From Cryptomeria japonica (Eukaryota; Streptophyta; Pinopsida; Cupressales; Cupressaceae), in contig NC_081406.1 of the NCBI RefSeq assembly GCF_030272615.1, positions 265,455,192 to 265,519,191 on the forward strand: a stretch of 64,000 nucleotides of DNA, written 5' to 3'. Positions 22,901-35,633 of this stretch are shown here, one piece after another. How positions within the stretch are numbered: position 1 is the first letter of the stretch; each line of letters starts with the position of its first letter. The position numbers were made by a program, and so were the translations under genes. Under the pieces are notes generated by a model. That model saw only the letters and a list, made by a program, of their open reading frames with translations. It did not search any database and had not been told where the DNA came from.

Positions 22901-23850
22901 TCTCCTAAAAAGTAACGAGTCCGGAAGAACTCACCACTCCAAGGTCTCTATAGTCGGGTCTCGACAGTGATGGGCAGCTCAATGCTTGATGTGGTTATAC
23001 CTGTAAAGGGGTTTGCTGGTTAGAACTAAATCTCGCTGGTTATGGATAACTACACTTCCTCTCTTTTTTGTATTTTTATAGTTTAAGATTCTCTGGGAAA
23101 TAAAATGCAAAGCGTAAAAGGGAACAAGAAAATAACAATAAAGACCAATATAATGACAACTTAATGAACTACTCAATTAGTTCCCTGCAATCCAAGCAAT
23201 TATCAAATATTATCCAAATTAGCATTCAACAACGAACCTCCAGAAAACCTGCAAGTATCATCAATTTCACAAGTCTATGGAAATAAAATCATCAACAATA
23301 TGGCCTATCACAATGATCCCATACACCACTGACGTGCACAATATGATTCATAAAGTGATAGACAAAAATATTAAACCACATTGCTAACTCCAAATAATAG
23401 ATGTTACCAGATTACACAGAACAATTTGGTAGAATATGAACGTAGATTAGGCAATCTACAAGCTACTTTTCATATTAATCTCCATGAATGTATAACAAAA
23501 ATAACTCAAACTTCTTAATCAATCTGCAAAATATTCTAAAATCTCTAAGTAGGCCACAAATCATCAATTTGGGACCCTTACAAATGAATCTAACTTCTCA
23601 ATCTATAGAAGTTCTTTACCCTACTATCTAGGAAATAACTCTATTCTAAATTAAGAACTGACCCTAGGAGTCGCAGTTAACTTGTAAGTTTCTGCCTTGA
23701 CACTCCACTTAACAACTACAAACTAGGGATTGCATGAACACTACGAAGACCCTGCTAGGTGAGCCACGTTTTTGTAATCATGCATAATTTCCCTCAAAAT
23801 TGGAACTTGAGTAGGAGCTTCAGCTCAAAATACAAAATTAAAGCTTTGCC
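22901..23850. other. Noncoding flank 3' of copy B
   Basis: Between the last recognisable T1 leader and the end of the minus-strand ORF at 23851. It shows no ORF and no clear LTR, TIR or TSD. It is presumably the 3' flank of the unit that carries copy B. Confidence 0.4.
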
Positions 23851-26800
23851 TTATTTCTTGGTAGAAGCTTTATAATTTTCAATTATACATGCAACTGCTT
23901 GGATTGGAGGATTAGCTACATGCTTAATTCTAAATTTCTACTTCTTCAAAACCTCATCCGCATGTGTTCCTTGTTCCTCTAACTCCTTCACCATGTCCGC
24001 CACCTCCTGACATTGAGTAATCAGATATGTGAATCTGTCCATAAGGGCGACATCAAACTGGGCCGCGGGTCCTAGGTGTTGTGCCTCATATGCATCCCAC
24101 TGATTCAAAACTTGCTGCTAGTCCATTATTCTCATATCCGTTATTCTGAGGCCAAAAGGTCCTAGCATATTCATTACAAAACTTTCATATGACAAAATTT
24201 ACCGTAGGAGAGGGTCCCAAATCTCAATCATATCCTTGACATACTACTGGAACATTTCAATCTTCAGCTCCAAAATGTATACATAGGACTGTAAGTTTTT
24301 ATAGCTGTCGCCTCCTAAGAGGTCTTCTTTTATTACCATATCTTCTCTTAGCCGCAATATCTTTTTCAAAACTCAGAACTGTTTATTGAAAGTGTTTGCC
24401 TTCCACTCCCATTGTGTGGAACAGGTTGCCAAAGATCCACCTGCCTGTATCGCCTTACGGTATATTTCTACTATATTTTGCAAGAACAACCTAATCTTAG
24501 CCGCATTTACCTAGGTCCAAGATTTGGCGGCAACAGCCACTCGTCTCACCTCTACTAGTTCCTTTACTTCTCCCTTTGGCAGTGATGAGGTTGAAGGTAG
24601 GTCATCAGCTCTATAAGAGTCTAGAGGTTTTCTCATTTCAATCAGGAGCTGTTTATATTGCCCAAGTTACGCCTTAAGCTCCATATTTGAGGTGTGCTCC
24701 TTTTCAACACACCCTCTAACAACACTTGTGGCTAGCTCCAAAGTATCTAGCTCTCCCCACTTGGTTTGCTTACCCAAATTTACCTAGGATATTTGATCCT
24801 TGAGAGAAACATGTCCTTCAACTTTGTGTGGAATTGCAACATCTGCAATCACCTCACCGGAATCTGTTTTTGACAAATGATGGATGGTTTTAAGTTTTTT
24901 ATCCTTTGGTGGTTCCTCAGTGATTACTTGTTGTAGAGTGACCTTTGGGAGTTTTTCTTTTCTCTTTTTCTTCCTGAAGGTAAACTCCAGCCATTGTGGT
25001 ATATCTTCATCTTTCTCACCCTGATGTGACACTATATCTGCGGTCCTAACCTGAAGCTCTGCCTGCTCCTTCGCTTCATCTCTTACTTTTGCTCCTGCTT
25101 GCCCAGGATCTTGAGGTGAGGAAATTTGGAAGGCTAGGTTAATTTGGAGAGCCTGTTGCTTATATAACTCTCCTAATTTACCACTGACCTCTTTATTAAA
25201 TGCCACCATTTCTTCCTCACCTGCCTCTATTTCTCCTTGCCTAGCGGCTATATCCTTGAGAGGTTTTCTTGATCTTGAGGAGTTAGGATCAATATTTCAT
25301 TCAATATATCTTTGGTCTCATCCCCTTCTTGCTCGCCTTCCAACGACCGTTGTTGCTCAAGATCTTCTTCCTCTTGATCTGAATCAGACTTAATATTCCT
25401 AACCTTCATTCCTTTAGTGGTAGACGTGAAGCCTTGCACTCCAGGGTGACCTATGGATATATTGACTAATGGTGGTGTAGGAGCAGTGGTGCCTGGAGCA
25501 TTTGTGGCATCTGTTAAAGGTCGCTGAGCGGGCATCTCCTCAGTAGCTTCTACATTCTCTTCTTGTTCTTGGGTACCCTCCCCTTCAGTGCTCCCTATAG
25601 CCCTCCTTGGTGGAAGAACTTTGGCCAGTGGTACCGCTCTTAATCCGTCGGTCACTCCCAGGTTTGCAGCTTTTTTCAAAAGTTTAGACTCCCTCATCTT
25701 CTCTTGGAGTTTCTTCAGTAAGTCCTCAGTGCTTTCTTGAGGCTTGTCTTCTTCACCTGGGTCGGTGGACGTATTTTGCCTCGAGGCTGACCTCATCTTT
25801 CGAGCGTACTCCTTATGGCCTCTTGACTGAGGTACCCCTGAGGTGGATTCCTTTTGTTTTGTCTTCAAGATTCTGGGCCTTACCCTCTGGCGTAACCATT
25901 GTTTGGTCCTGTCGATGACTACTTGGGAGACCTTTTCCATATTTGTGTCTTCGCTTGCAGACCATTTTACTGGGGAGAGGGGCATCTTATCTATCCCCAA
26001 TTCCCTATAAACTAGATCAAGTAACTCTCCATCATCCCTCAGGTCTTTAGGGAGGTTAGTTTCAATCCCAAAATCTCTTACCTATGGCACAGATAATTTG
26101 TTATAGCTCTTCTCCCTAACCTCAAAACTATCTTGCAAGTTGGCCCAAAAGTCCTCCAAGCTAGGCATGTGCCCTCATATGCCTTCAACATAACTTGTTT
26201 AAGTTTCCCGTAGGGATCATAGAACTCCCTAGCATGGTCATACTCCTTTAAGTTCAAATCTTGTAGCTCTTGTTCTGCTAACTTTGCCACTTGTATTTTA
26301 GAACATGCAAAGTATCCAATAGATACCGAGAAATCGATACCAGTTTTATGTTTTGAGGAAAACAGTGACTAGAGGCCCACAAGCTGCCTCACATACTCCA
26401 GCAAGATTATCCTATCATTACAGTACCAGTGCAGGAGCATTGGGTTACATGTGAATCCGCTAACCCTAATGTAAGTAGAGTGTGGGTTTTGGATAAACCG
26501 ACATGCCCACTCTCGGATGATAGCCATGGCCTCCGGGCTAATCTGATATCCCACATCTCCTGTCAATTTGATTATTATTGGAAAAATGAAAGCATCATTT
26601 ACTCTCTTGAAGTGAGTCTTGGCATTGGCTAGAGTGAGCTGAGGATAATACCCCCATATCTTCTTCTATCCTTCCTCCTCTCCCAATTGGCCTTCTACTT
26701 GCAGCCTTGGAAACTTTCCAGCCCTAGCAGCTACCCAGATGACATATGAAGCGAAAAAGAACTTTTGGGTATGTTGAAATTCCTTCATCTGTTTGCAGAT

Positions 26801-27481
26801 ATTGTCGGAGAGGATCTACGGCTAGTAAAACTATTGTTTCCCTATTAAAATGATGGTCATGAATTGGAACATCCACATATGAAAATGCTTGCAATTCGGC
26901 TTGCCAAAGGCCCTGCTAAGCATAATGATTAAATCTCTTTGGGGTTCTTTGAAATCTGCCCTTAGGATCTCCGTTGCCTTGAGACCTATCTTTCTTTCTT
27001 CTTCTAGCCAATTTGTATTCATGTGCCTCTTACTGGCTGATATTATGTTATTCCATGCTTTTAAGGCCTCTTGTTCAATTAATAGAAATACCTCCTCCCT
27101 GGTTGGGATTCCAAAGATGAACCCCATCATATTTGGAGACAAGTCTATGACCGTCTTTCCTTGTGCATCTGTGCACTTTCTAGTTTCTGGATTATAGAAT
27201 GGGGTAATGGCCATTATGAACTCTGGTGCATGTAATGATTGTGGGAAGACAGTAGCCTCCACTAAGCTAGATCTCTTGATTCTCTTGTGGAGGGCCTCCA
27301 GACTAGTTTTGTCTAGTTTAGTCTTAATATCCTCAATTTCTATGTGGCCTATTTTTGTATCCGTGACCCATTTGACTTGATCTTCTAGCTTTGACATGTA
27401 GACCTGTCGTTGATAATGATACTTCATGTTGGCTAGGAGTCTATCAATTTATTTGCCTCTTTTGCTAGAGGATGAGTCCAT
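23851..27481 (-). pseudogene. Decayed ~1200-codon ORF of unknown function (family A/B, copy B)
   Basis: Starts at an ATG at 27481 (MDSSSSKRGK, then TAA) and can be followed to TAA at 23851 through two single-base frameshifts (about 26170 and 25240). Many stops interrupt it: TAG/TAA/TGA codons between 26830 and 26800 (three TAG within seven codons), at 26369, 26090, 24784 and several more down to 23940. The N-terminal part contains ITPFYNPETRK and LSPNMMGFIFGIP, a middle FHMWMFQFM segment, an acidic and Pro-rich linker (25700-25260), and a C-terminal coiled-coil-like region (LELKIEMFQ, VADMVKELEEQ). The order of parts matches copy A, but clear residue identity is low. No enzyme motif was seen. 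It is antisense to T1 and lies just upstream of T1 gag. Confidence 0.6.
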
Positions 27482-27539
27482 CTAACCACTCGAACCTGCA
27501 ATCAGAACACAAATCTGTAGTCTTCAATATCAGGAATAA

Positions 27540-27795
27540 AATTTGATTTACTTCGGGACTTCGGGTTCCTGGGCTAGGCACAGGTGGAGAAGGCTCAGAA
27601 CTCCGGGGTTTCGGGGCTCCGAGGTTAGGTGTATGCAAAAGTCACCCACAACGTTGGGGTTCCGGGGTTCTAGGGTCATAGAATGGGGCGACCCAGAACT
27701 CTGGGGATCTGGGGTCATGGAATGGGGCAGCCGGGAACTCCGGGGATCCGAGGTTTCGGGGTCATGGAATGGGGCCGCTCGGAACTCCGAGGTAA
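27540..27795. repeat. GC-rich minisatellite, GGGGTCATGGAATGGGGC type
   Basis: Three or more imperfect units combine GGAACTCCGGGGATC(C) and GGGGTCATGGAATGGGGC between 27655 and 27790, preceded by related ACTCCGGGGTTTCGGGG pieces. It lies 60 bp upstream of the copy B start, in strong base-composition contrast to the AT-rich surroundings. Confidence 0.8.
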
Positions 27796-28077
27796 AAAAC
27801 TAGGGCATGCAACGAAAAACAAAGGCACACAAAAAAATGAAGGGAAACAAAAAGAATAAGAAAAAGAAAAACTAAACTAGAAACCACAAGAAAGGCAAGA
27901 AGATTCACCAACCTGGTGAATCGAAATGCCCGAAAACGCCAAGGAAAGCTTGGAGGTTCGGAAGTTCGTGACTTGGAGCTAGGAAAGAGGAGCTTTGAAT
28001 GCACAAATGAAATTTAAAAAGTCCATCAACCCTATTTATAGCTCATTACAAACCTATCCATACAAAACCTTAAACAT

Positions 28078-28347
28078 GACCTCGAAACTCCGAGGGTCCG
28101 GGGTTCTGAAGCAGGCAAGCAAAAGACGACCTCGGGACTCTGGAGTACCGAGTTCAAAAACAAAAAAGACCTCGGGACTTTGGGGATCTGGAGTACCAAG
28201 GTAAAAACAAAAGGGACCTCAGGACTCTGGGGGTTCGGAGTTCCGAGGTAAAAAACAAAAGGGACCTCAGGACTCCGGGACTCCGAAGTTCCAAGGTAAA
28301 AACCAAAAGGGACCTCAGGACTCCGGAGTAACAAGGTCAAAACAAAA
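28078..28347. repeat. ~46-bp minisatellite, about six units
   Basis: Units begin GACCTC(G/A)GGACTC and end in AAAACAAAAG, starting near 28078, 28129, 28168, 28215, 28262 and 28310. It shares the CTCCGGG core with the array at 27540-27795. Both lie between the copy B start and T1 gag, two divergent coding regions. Confidence 0.85.
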
Positions 28348-28482
28348 GACCCAAAGGGAAAAAAAGGGGGGGGGGGCACATTTAGATTCAAGGAGACTAA
28401 TGGGGAAATAGATATGCTAGGCATAATAGGATCAAACACCCACTTTTCACCCACCTCACTTCCATGAATACACGCTTCAAAC

Positions 28483-29140
28483 ATGGCTAGGACTAGGTCT
28501 CAAAATCAGGGACAACCTCAAAATGAAACATGGGAAGAGGATGTGGACGTTAACCCCTTTTCCAAAAGAGAAGGCCCATACACCCCTACACAAGCACAAA
28601 TAGAAGAAGCCACTAGTAATCCTAGATTTAACAGACTCTTTGAGGAAATTCTCAGGGGAAATGATGATGCCCATTTCATAAGACTTATTGAAGAGGGATC
28701 AAAACAACCACTAGACTTTTATGTATTGCAACTTAGGGACTTAGCAAAACAAGCCCAACATAGCCATTGGCAAGAAAGAAATCAAGACGACAAGAGGACA
28801 AGGAATACCCACAACTATGACAATAACTATCAACAAGGGAATGTGCCGCCTCCTCCCACAAAAATGGATATGTTGAGACAACAGATATAGACCTTGCCCA
28901 ACAAGTGAATTCAGGAAGGTCACAAAAGCAATATGCTCTTGAAGACATCTGTCCCTATCCATTTTATAGGAACATAATCATGCCTCCTTTCCCACACAAT
29001 TTTGAAACACCAAAATTTGACAAATAAAAGGGGAAAGGAGATCCAAGAGACCATGCGAGAGAATTTTACTCTGCATTCTTAGAGGTGGCATATGATGAAA
29101 CATATCTAATGCGCCTCTTCCCTCAAAGTTTAGGTGGATC
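28483..29140 (+). pseudogene. gag: T1 gag, N-terminal part
   Basis: Starts MARTRSQ, matching the T2 gag start (MAQT-stop-SQ), and runs through NPRFNRLFEEIL and a Pro-rich PPPPTKMDMLRQQ to a stop at 28890 caused by a 1-nt shift near 28885. The shifted frame continues YPFYRNIIMPPFP, FETPKFDK, a TAA, GKGDPRDHAREF and LFPQSLGGS, where it is cut by insertion X. The TAA replaces a Tyr codon in T2 and is not a C-to-T change. Gag forms the particle that packages the element RNA. The upstream 45 bp (CACTTTTCACCCACCTCACTT...) resembles the T2 leader just before its gag ATG, which supports this start. Confidence 0.8.
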
Positions 29141-30305
29141 GCCCTATAGAGCCCCTCCCCGATGAAGCTCTGGTTAACCTATTTGACTATGGTTGACCTT
29201 ATTAATAGTTTGCATGGATGATTGGTACACTATGTAAAGGTGCTATGATTCAATAGGATGGGCTATGTTATATGGATAAATTAGTAAATGTTGACCCCTT
29301 GGGGGATAATTAGATGTAATTTGCTTGTGTATCATATATACGTTAGGGGTTTGGGGTCCTATCCCGAACCCATCATAAGAACATTTTTCATTTATGTCAT
29401 GGACTTATCTTTCAACATAGAACCTTGATACATCACGGTCATGAGACCATTTTTACATAGGATCCTCATGAGACTAGTGGATAAGATGTAATTCCACATT
29501 ATGATTGATTTCGGTACTTAGATTGATGATGTTGTGATTCATTGTGCATGCCCAACTTGTGATTGTTTTATATGATTGCATTGGTGTTGCAAATGAGTAG
29601 ATGGCCACATGAGAATTATTGAGAAAATTAATTGAGCCATGTTATGGAATCATTTTACCTTGCAGTGCATATTTTGATGCATTATGGATTTAGATTCTAT
29701 ATGATCCAGTGATTGGATAACATTGATATGATGTATGCCATTTATTTCTGATTTGCAGTACTTCGTTTATGATGTTAAAAAACATGGAAGCATTCCTTAC
29801 GAATGATTACATTCATAATGATTATGATGATGCCATTGAGTAAATTATTTCATGTGGATTCTATTGGATAATTGATAAATTGATTGTTATGATGTAAATT
29901 GTATGCAAAGTGTCTGAATTGTACTATTTTCATATATTAATATTGCATATGAATATTTTAGATTACTAATGTGCAAGGTGACATTTGTAGGAAAACTAAT
30001 CCATGTGACCATGGAAACTATTCGAAGAATCAAGCTAAACCTATGTGCATTTGTGAAGCCAAGGGTTGTCTATTTGGAGAGACAACACCTCGTGTGTAAT
30101 GTGTTTTACTTGTAAATATGAATTCTTGAATGTATGTTTAATTTGTATTTGTTAAATTTGTTAATTCCAAAAAGGGACATGCATGTGTATTAAAGTATTG
30201 TGTATTTATATGGTGTCACTTGACACTTGTGTGGTGAAGTGAGTTGGCAATCACATGTCCCTTGGAGGGAATTTGTATAACGAATGCATTATTCAAAATA
30301 TCTTA
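29141..30305. other. Left arm of insertion X, no gene
   Basis: AT-rich, without ORFs above 60 codons or recognisable repeats. It joins the sequence at 58302 when the gag-only element is removed. Confidence 0.45.
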
Positions 30306-30310
30306 GTGTG
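30306..30310. repeat. TSD GTGTG, left copy of the gag-only element
   Basis: Five bases identical to 58302-58306 and directly adjoining the LTR ends; this fixes the element boundaries. Confidence 0.8.
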
Positions 30311-33300
30311 TGTTGGGAATCATAAAAATTTGAGGAATTTGAGAGGCCCATTTCAAAATTTTGCACCTGCAATTTCAAATGAATACCTAGTGAATCAACT
30401 TGAATGGTCTAATTTGGGGTATGGTAAAATGGAGCCAGTTGATTATCAAGGGGTAAGGCTTGGAAACTTGTTGTACACCTTTCATTTGGCCTATGAAGTG
30501 TTTTGCAACTTTCAGGATTTTAGTTTGGATCAGTTTATCAAGTACCCATTTAAAGGGGTGAGCTGAAAGTCCATCATAGGTACAAATGCAGATTTTACCA
30601 AATGACCTACTTTGAGGCCTTGCACTTCATCACCAGTTGATCGTCATGTTAAAATAAGTATACCCCTGAATTGTATGCATATAGGTGAGTCTACATGCCA
30701 AGTTTCAAGTCTCTATCAATCCATTTTCTCAGTTTGGCAAGCTCAATCCATTTGCAGTTTGTATTGTCTACATAAGTCCTTGTTTCAAGAGCTAGTCAAA
30801 GCCCTACTTTGCACATGTGTAATAAATGACCCGATGAGTATCATATCAAAATATTTATTCTAGGCTACTGCTAGTATGAAAGGAAAACTATGTTTCCAGT
30901 TTGGAGATCCTACCAATCCGTTTGATCAGTTTTCCAAGATGGTTTCTTGAGTCATTATTGAGTTTTCTGCACTTTCATTGTTGCATCTATTAAAGTGGTC
31001 ATTTTCATGAACCCACCATTTGCACCCTATTAGCTTCCCGGTCAAACTGAGCATTCCATGCTCTTCCTTGCATTTGAAAGTATCTATGCCTAGATTTAGG
31101 GATCTACATAGATCATTTGATATTTTTAATGTGTGCACTTTGTGGTCCCTGCACATTGATTTTATCAGGTTCAAGTGCTGACAGAGCCATTTGGTCATCT
31201 TTGTGCATTAATATTTCTTCACCTGGGATTTGTCTTAACAAATGGTTTGGCAGAGTGAATGCCCATATATCAAACAATACGCCTATTAGTTTGTGAAGTC
31301 CAGAAAGGTGCTCTGACCAGTTTTAAAATTGCATCTTTGGGTTTAAATGCGAAAATGTGGCACAGTTGCCAGTGAGTTGCAAAACTCAGTTCAGTGATCA
31401 GAAAATTGTGCTGATCAACTCTAGAGGTATGTTCAAGGTGCTTGAGGCATTTCAAGGGTCAGTTAAATGAAAACAATTTTTTTTTTAGCCGGATCCACTT
31501 TGGGGCCCGACTTGACTTGTAGCTTCATCAATAATAGTTTCTTGTATGAAATTAACTTGCTCAAATGGGAAATTTGGAATGGAATGCATCAAACCATGTG
31601 CACAGGATTGTCTCCATAAATATTGATATATTGAAAGAGGACTCATAAGAACCAATACTATTCACAAGATTTCAATGAAGCTAAGGGAAGAAGCTGAAAT
31701 GAGAAATGGCATGTGACTAAGGTGAAAGAAACTTCCAAGTAAATGCCAGTTTCCCTGTGGTTGTAGATGAAGGGCATAGAAACTTTCAAAACAAATGAAA
31801 TGGGGTTGCATGGAGTGGAAACCTTCAGGCTTAATAAACTCCAAACAAATGCGATTAGCAGGTGTATGGCCCAATTCCCCCCTGCGTGGTAGCCGGAATA
31901 ATCTTTTTGCAACTGTAGTTAGCATGTGTAGAACCAAATTCCTTAACTCTTTTCACATCCCCCCTACGTGGCAGACAAGGCTGAAAACGTGGTATGGCGT
32001 TTGAGCAGTTTTAACACTTTCACTGAATGAATTTAGCGGGTGTAAAGCCAGTCCTCCCTGCCATGAAAGGAAGGTGGAGAGTTGCGTGGTGGAGGGTAAT
32101 GAAACTCCAACAAATGCATTGGCAGGTGAAGTAAAAGAGCAAAGAAATTTTCTAAACCAATGCAATTGGTTGGTGGAAGTGTGGCATGGTGAAAGACATT
32201 TGAAAATTTCAAGCAAGTGCATTAGCAAGTGTAATGCCCATGACCCTTGCCTGCATCCTCCCTCTACGTGAAAAAATGGGTAGAGCGCCATTCTACATCC
32301 CCAAATCAATGCAAATAGAAGGTGAAACCGATTTCCACAACCTCTACCAGTCTTCCTTGCCTGTGATGTGACTAAGGGGTTTTAAAAAAATAGTTTCCAA
32401 TAAATGAAATTGGCAGGGGTCGCGTGAGTTAAAGGAGGCATTAAAAGAAACTTCCAATGCAAATGCAAATGGCAGGTGTAAAGAAAATTCCATGACCCTT
32501 GCTAGCATCCTATCTGCATGGACTAAGGCTCAGAAAGTTTCAAGCAAATGCAAATGACAAGAATATGTGTAAACATTTATCCCACATTGGTGGTGAGCAG
32601 GAAAGTTTATGTATTTAAAAGCAAGCCTACACACATTCATAGTGTCAAAGATTAAAGGATTTTGACAAGCAGCTAGCTCAATGACCCAATTGACCCCACG
32701 CGCACACACACATCCCAAGGCAACCAAATTTTGTGACAACAAGCGAAATAACAAGTGAGCAAGTTGCAGATGATCTGACGGTAGTTGCTATACCGCAATA
32801 AAAATACATCTGAACTTTAATCATTGCGACATGGCGATTGAATGGTGAGGCCCGCTAGAAAAGAGCAGCTAAGGTGTTAAAGGTTGAGTAGGTCCGAGGT
32901 AGATCCAACAATTGTCGCTATACCGCAAGATGAAGATGCTCACCAGTTATCCCCCACGACATGGCGACTGGTGAGGTGGCAGTCCAGTGGTAGATGAGGT
33001 GTCATCCCAGTGGATCTACAAGTGAATCATAGGGTGCCACGTGGTGGGGCGAAGAAGGCGAAAATGGAGTAAAAATTATAATTAAATATATAGTCCTAGC
33101 TAAAGTGAAAAATGCAAAAAATTAAATGATGGATCTGCATGAGTGATTAATTCGTTTGAGGGATATTGTTTACTCAAATATGCAAGTATTATATATCGTT
33201 GGAAAGCTCTCGAAATGAGGAATTTGTTTCTACAATCAATATTAGTAAATATTAAATATTTTGAGAGCAACGCGAGCATGTTGTAAAGAATTTTTTTAGT

Positions 33301-34255
33301 TGAGGAAAGAGGACACTTAGCTGTTTGTGATGCAGATCTGGTCTTTTCCCTCTTCTTCATATTCTCAATTCTTCTCATTTGTGAGGGTTCCAATTTTTTG
33401 AGAAATTCTCGAAGGGAGATTTCCAAGAGGGGTTCCAGTCTGGTGCTTTTAATTTTCTGAATTGTAATGGTTGATGTTCCTATTCTTCTGTCATTGAGTA
33501 GATGCATTTAACTATAAATTCTTAGTTACAAGTCGCATATATGTAAGGAATATATGCAGTTCCATTGGATTGTCTTCAGGCATTTCTTCAATTTCAATAA
33601 ATTTAAGTCTTCAAGGAAGTTTCGGTTTATCCTCTCAAAGTGAGAATGTAATGGGTGTTCTTAGGTACTCTTCAAGGAAGAGTTTAAATTCTGTGAACAA
33701 TCATTTTAGATTTGGGTTAATGTTTGGATATGTATGATCCTTTGATGAATTTAGAATGTGTTAATGTCAGACATTAATATAGGGAAATCTTTTCAATGAA
33801 TTTGATGTGCAACTTGGATTCCATTTGTGGTTATTTGTATTGACTCTATGCCCACGATGAGGCACTGATCTGTTACAACTAGGAGTCACTTGCATCAACA
33901 TTTTGAAATTAAATCATTATATCTTTCTTTAATGTTTTGTAGAATTGTTCCACCTATCTCATGTTCAAACATGTTGAGTTGTCAATGTAGATTTAGCCTA
34001 TCTACAATACCCTCCTTGTTTTTGAACCTTTAATGAGATCTATATGCTTTTGTTGATGCTTTCTATCTTGTGTGTAGAGGGTCTAATCCTATGCATCAAA
34101 GGTACACCCACCTAGGTTTTGCAGAGCCTGAAGAGTAGAAGGATTTTTATCCTTGTTAAGTTCTCCCAAGCCCTAAAGTATTTCATAGATTGAAATTGGC
34201 TATTTCATAGATGGATTGCAGGTGAACTTGGGTTAACTAGTTTTGGTGAACAACA
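30311..34255 (+). repeat. Left LTR of the gag-only element (3945 bp)
   Basis: Matches 53303-58301 along its whole length except for the copia solo LTR there. About 7 differences in the first ~130 bp give roughly 5% divergence by eye. Positions 31660-32560 hold a modular array. A TATTTAAAA box at 32612 precedes a second pair of repeats around GCTATACCGCAA. Small ORFs are not conserved intact between the LTRs. Confidence 0.88.
31660..32560. repeat. Modular array in the LTR U3 region
   Basis: About nine imperfect modules of 85-110 bp share CAAATGCAATTGGCAGGTGTA, then a C-rich CCTGCCTGCATCCTCC and CTACGTGG. Examples are near 31845, 31960, 32030, 32110, 32220, 32330, 32405 and 32465. The same array is in the right LTR (54720-55520). 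ACGTGG boxes resemble plant G-box cores, so an enhancer role is possible but unproven. Confidence 0.6.
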
Positions 34256-34259
34256 AAAA

Positions 34260-34277
34260 TGGCGACTCTATTGGGGA
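34260..34277 (+). other. Primer binding site of the gag-only element
   Basis: TGGCGACTCTATTGGGGA starts five bases after the LTR end. The leading TGG pairs with the universal CCA tail of a tRNA. The tRNA species was not determined. Confidence 0.65.
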
Positions 34278-34939
34278 GAATGATGTAATTTTTTTTTCAA
34301 ATGAAATCCAGTTAGTCTAGCCATGTCCATTTGAGGAAAGAGTCATAAAAGGGTTGTAAATTTGTTGTCCTTTTATCTTTGTGTAAGTCGAGATCTATTC
34401 ATGTTTTATAAATGATTCTATAAATTCTCACAACAATGAGTGGAGACTTTGAAAGATCTTTGCACCAGTGTGCATTATTTTAAAAGTTTTAAAAGATTTG
34501 GTGAACTGACATCAAAGATTTAGCAGATGCTTGGAGTTTTAAGATTGAAGATCCCAAAAATTTATTGAAGATATTTTCCTCTGTGAAGGAGTTGGTGAAT
34601 CTGTATGAAGATCAGTGTACAATGTTAGAAGATCTGAGAAAGATCTCACCAAATATCATAGCAGCAACTGCAATATCCAGGTATTTGCCAAAAATTGGTA
34701 TAAAAGATTGTAAGAAATTTTGTTCCTTACCAAGTGAGTTTCAGCACTAAGAAGGAAAAATAATAAGTTAGGTTGCATGCTCCTGTCATATTAAAAGCAT
34801 GGGTGAAGTATTTTGAATAATAGGGAAGATAGACTCTAGCTGCAATAATTCTTATTGGTTGAAAATAGTGAATGTATTTAAGCAAGGTTGTAGCTAGTAA
34901 TGGTTTGTTGTAGAAATTTCTCTATTAAAGGTTATGTGC

Positions 34940-35610
34940 CATTCTATTTTGATGGCATACCTGGTTACCCAAATCAGATTCCAAGTGACATTAGGTAGCA
35001 CTTACCATTGTTTAATGGGGACCAGTTACAATAAGAAAAAATGCATGTGCAAAGCTTTGTTGATTTAATGAATGACTATGATATCTATCATGAGGATATT
35101 TGTATGAAGTTGTTTGTGCAGAGCTTGAAAGGGGATGCTAGGATTTGGTTCTCGTTTTTGTAGGAAGCTTCTATTCCCTCATGGGAAGAATTAGTTGCAT
35201 CTTTTCTCGAGCAATTTGTTGAGAGAATAAACTTTAATGATGTGCTGAGAATGTTGATGGAGATTAGAGTTGAGGAAGGTGAATTAGTGCCAGCCTTCAA
35301 TGTCAGATTTTCCAAAGCACTGGCTAAGATCCCACAAGGGTATAGACGAAATGACGAAGTATTTTTAGTGATTTATTTGGATGCCTTTGGAAGTAAGATG
35401 AGTTACATGTTGAGGGATAAACATCCAAAGACATTACATAAGGCTTTTGTGACAGCCATGGACATAGAGAAAAACTTAAAATATGGTATTCCTAAAGGAC
35501 TTTTATCTGTCGGTGTCTGCTGTCATAGTGTTTGTAATGTTGTAGTTAAGTGTGAAGTAATATTTAGAGCTCTAGCATTCATACTTGTGCTGGCAACCAC
35601 AATAATTTAA
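34940..35610 (+). pseudogene. gag: gag of the gag-only element (Retrotrans_gag domain)
   Basis: The plus-strand frame reads HLPLFNGDQ, MHVQSFVDLMNDYDIY, VQSLKGDARIWFSFL, WEELVASFLEQFVERINF, then the clean 122-codon stretch with VPAFNVRFSKALAKIPQGY and AFVTAMDIEKNLKYGIP. This is the retrotransposon gag (capsid) domain, with its FxgdA-ixWf and eLv-fl-qF core. Stops at about 34995 (TAG), 35031 (TAA) and 35161 (TAG) interrupt it; each could derive from CAG or CAA. No zinc knuckle follows. It ends at 35610 just before the second ORF. Confidence 0.78.
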
Positions 35611-35633
35611 TTCCAAATGAAAATCAGAGTTGT

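Noticed and set aside
29141-29200. Helitron or TIR end for insertion X
   Set aside because: No CTRR hairpin end at 61974 and no inverted repeat between the two ends.
31658-32309. ORFs of 60-118 codons in the left giant LTR
   Set aside because: They differ in frame or length in the right LTR copy, so they are not maintained.
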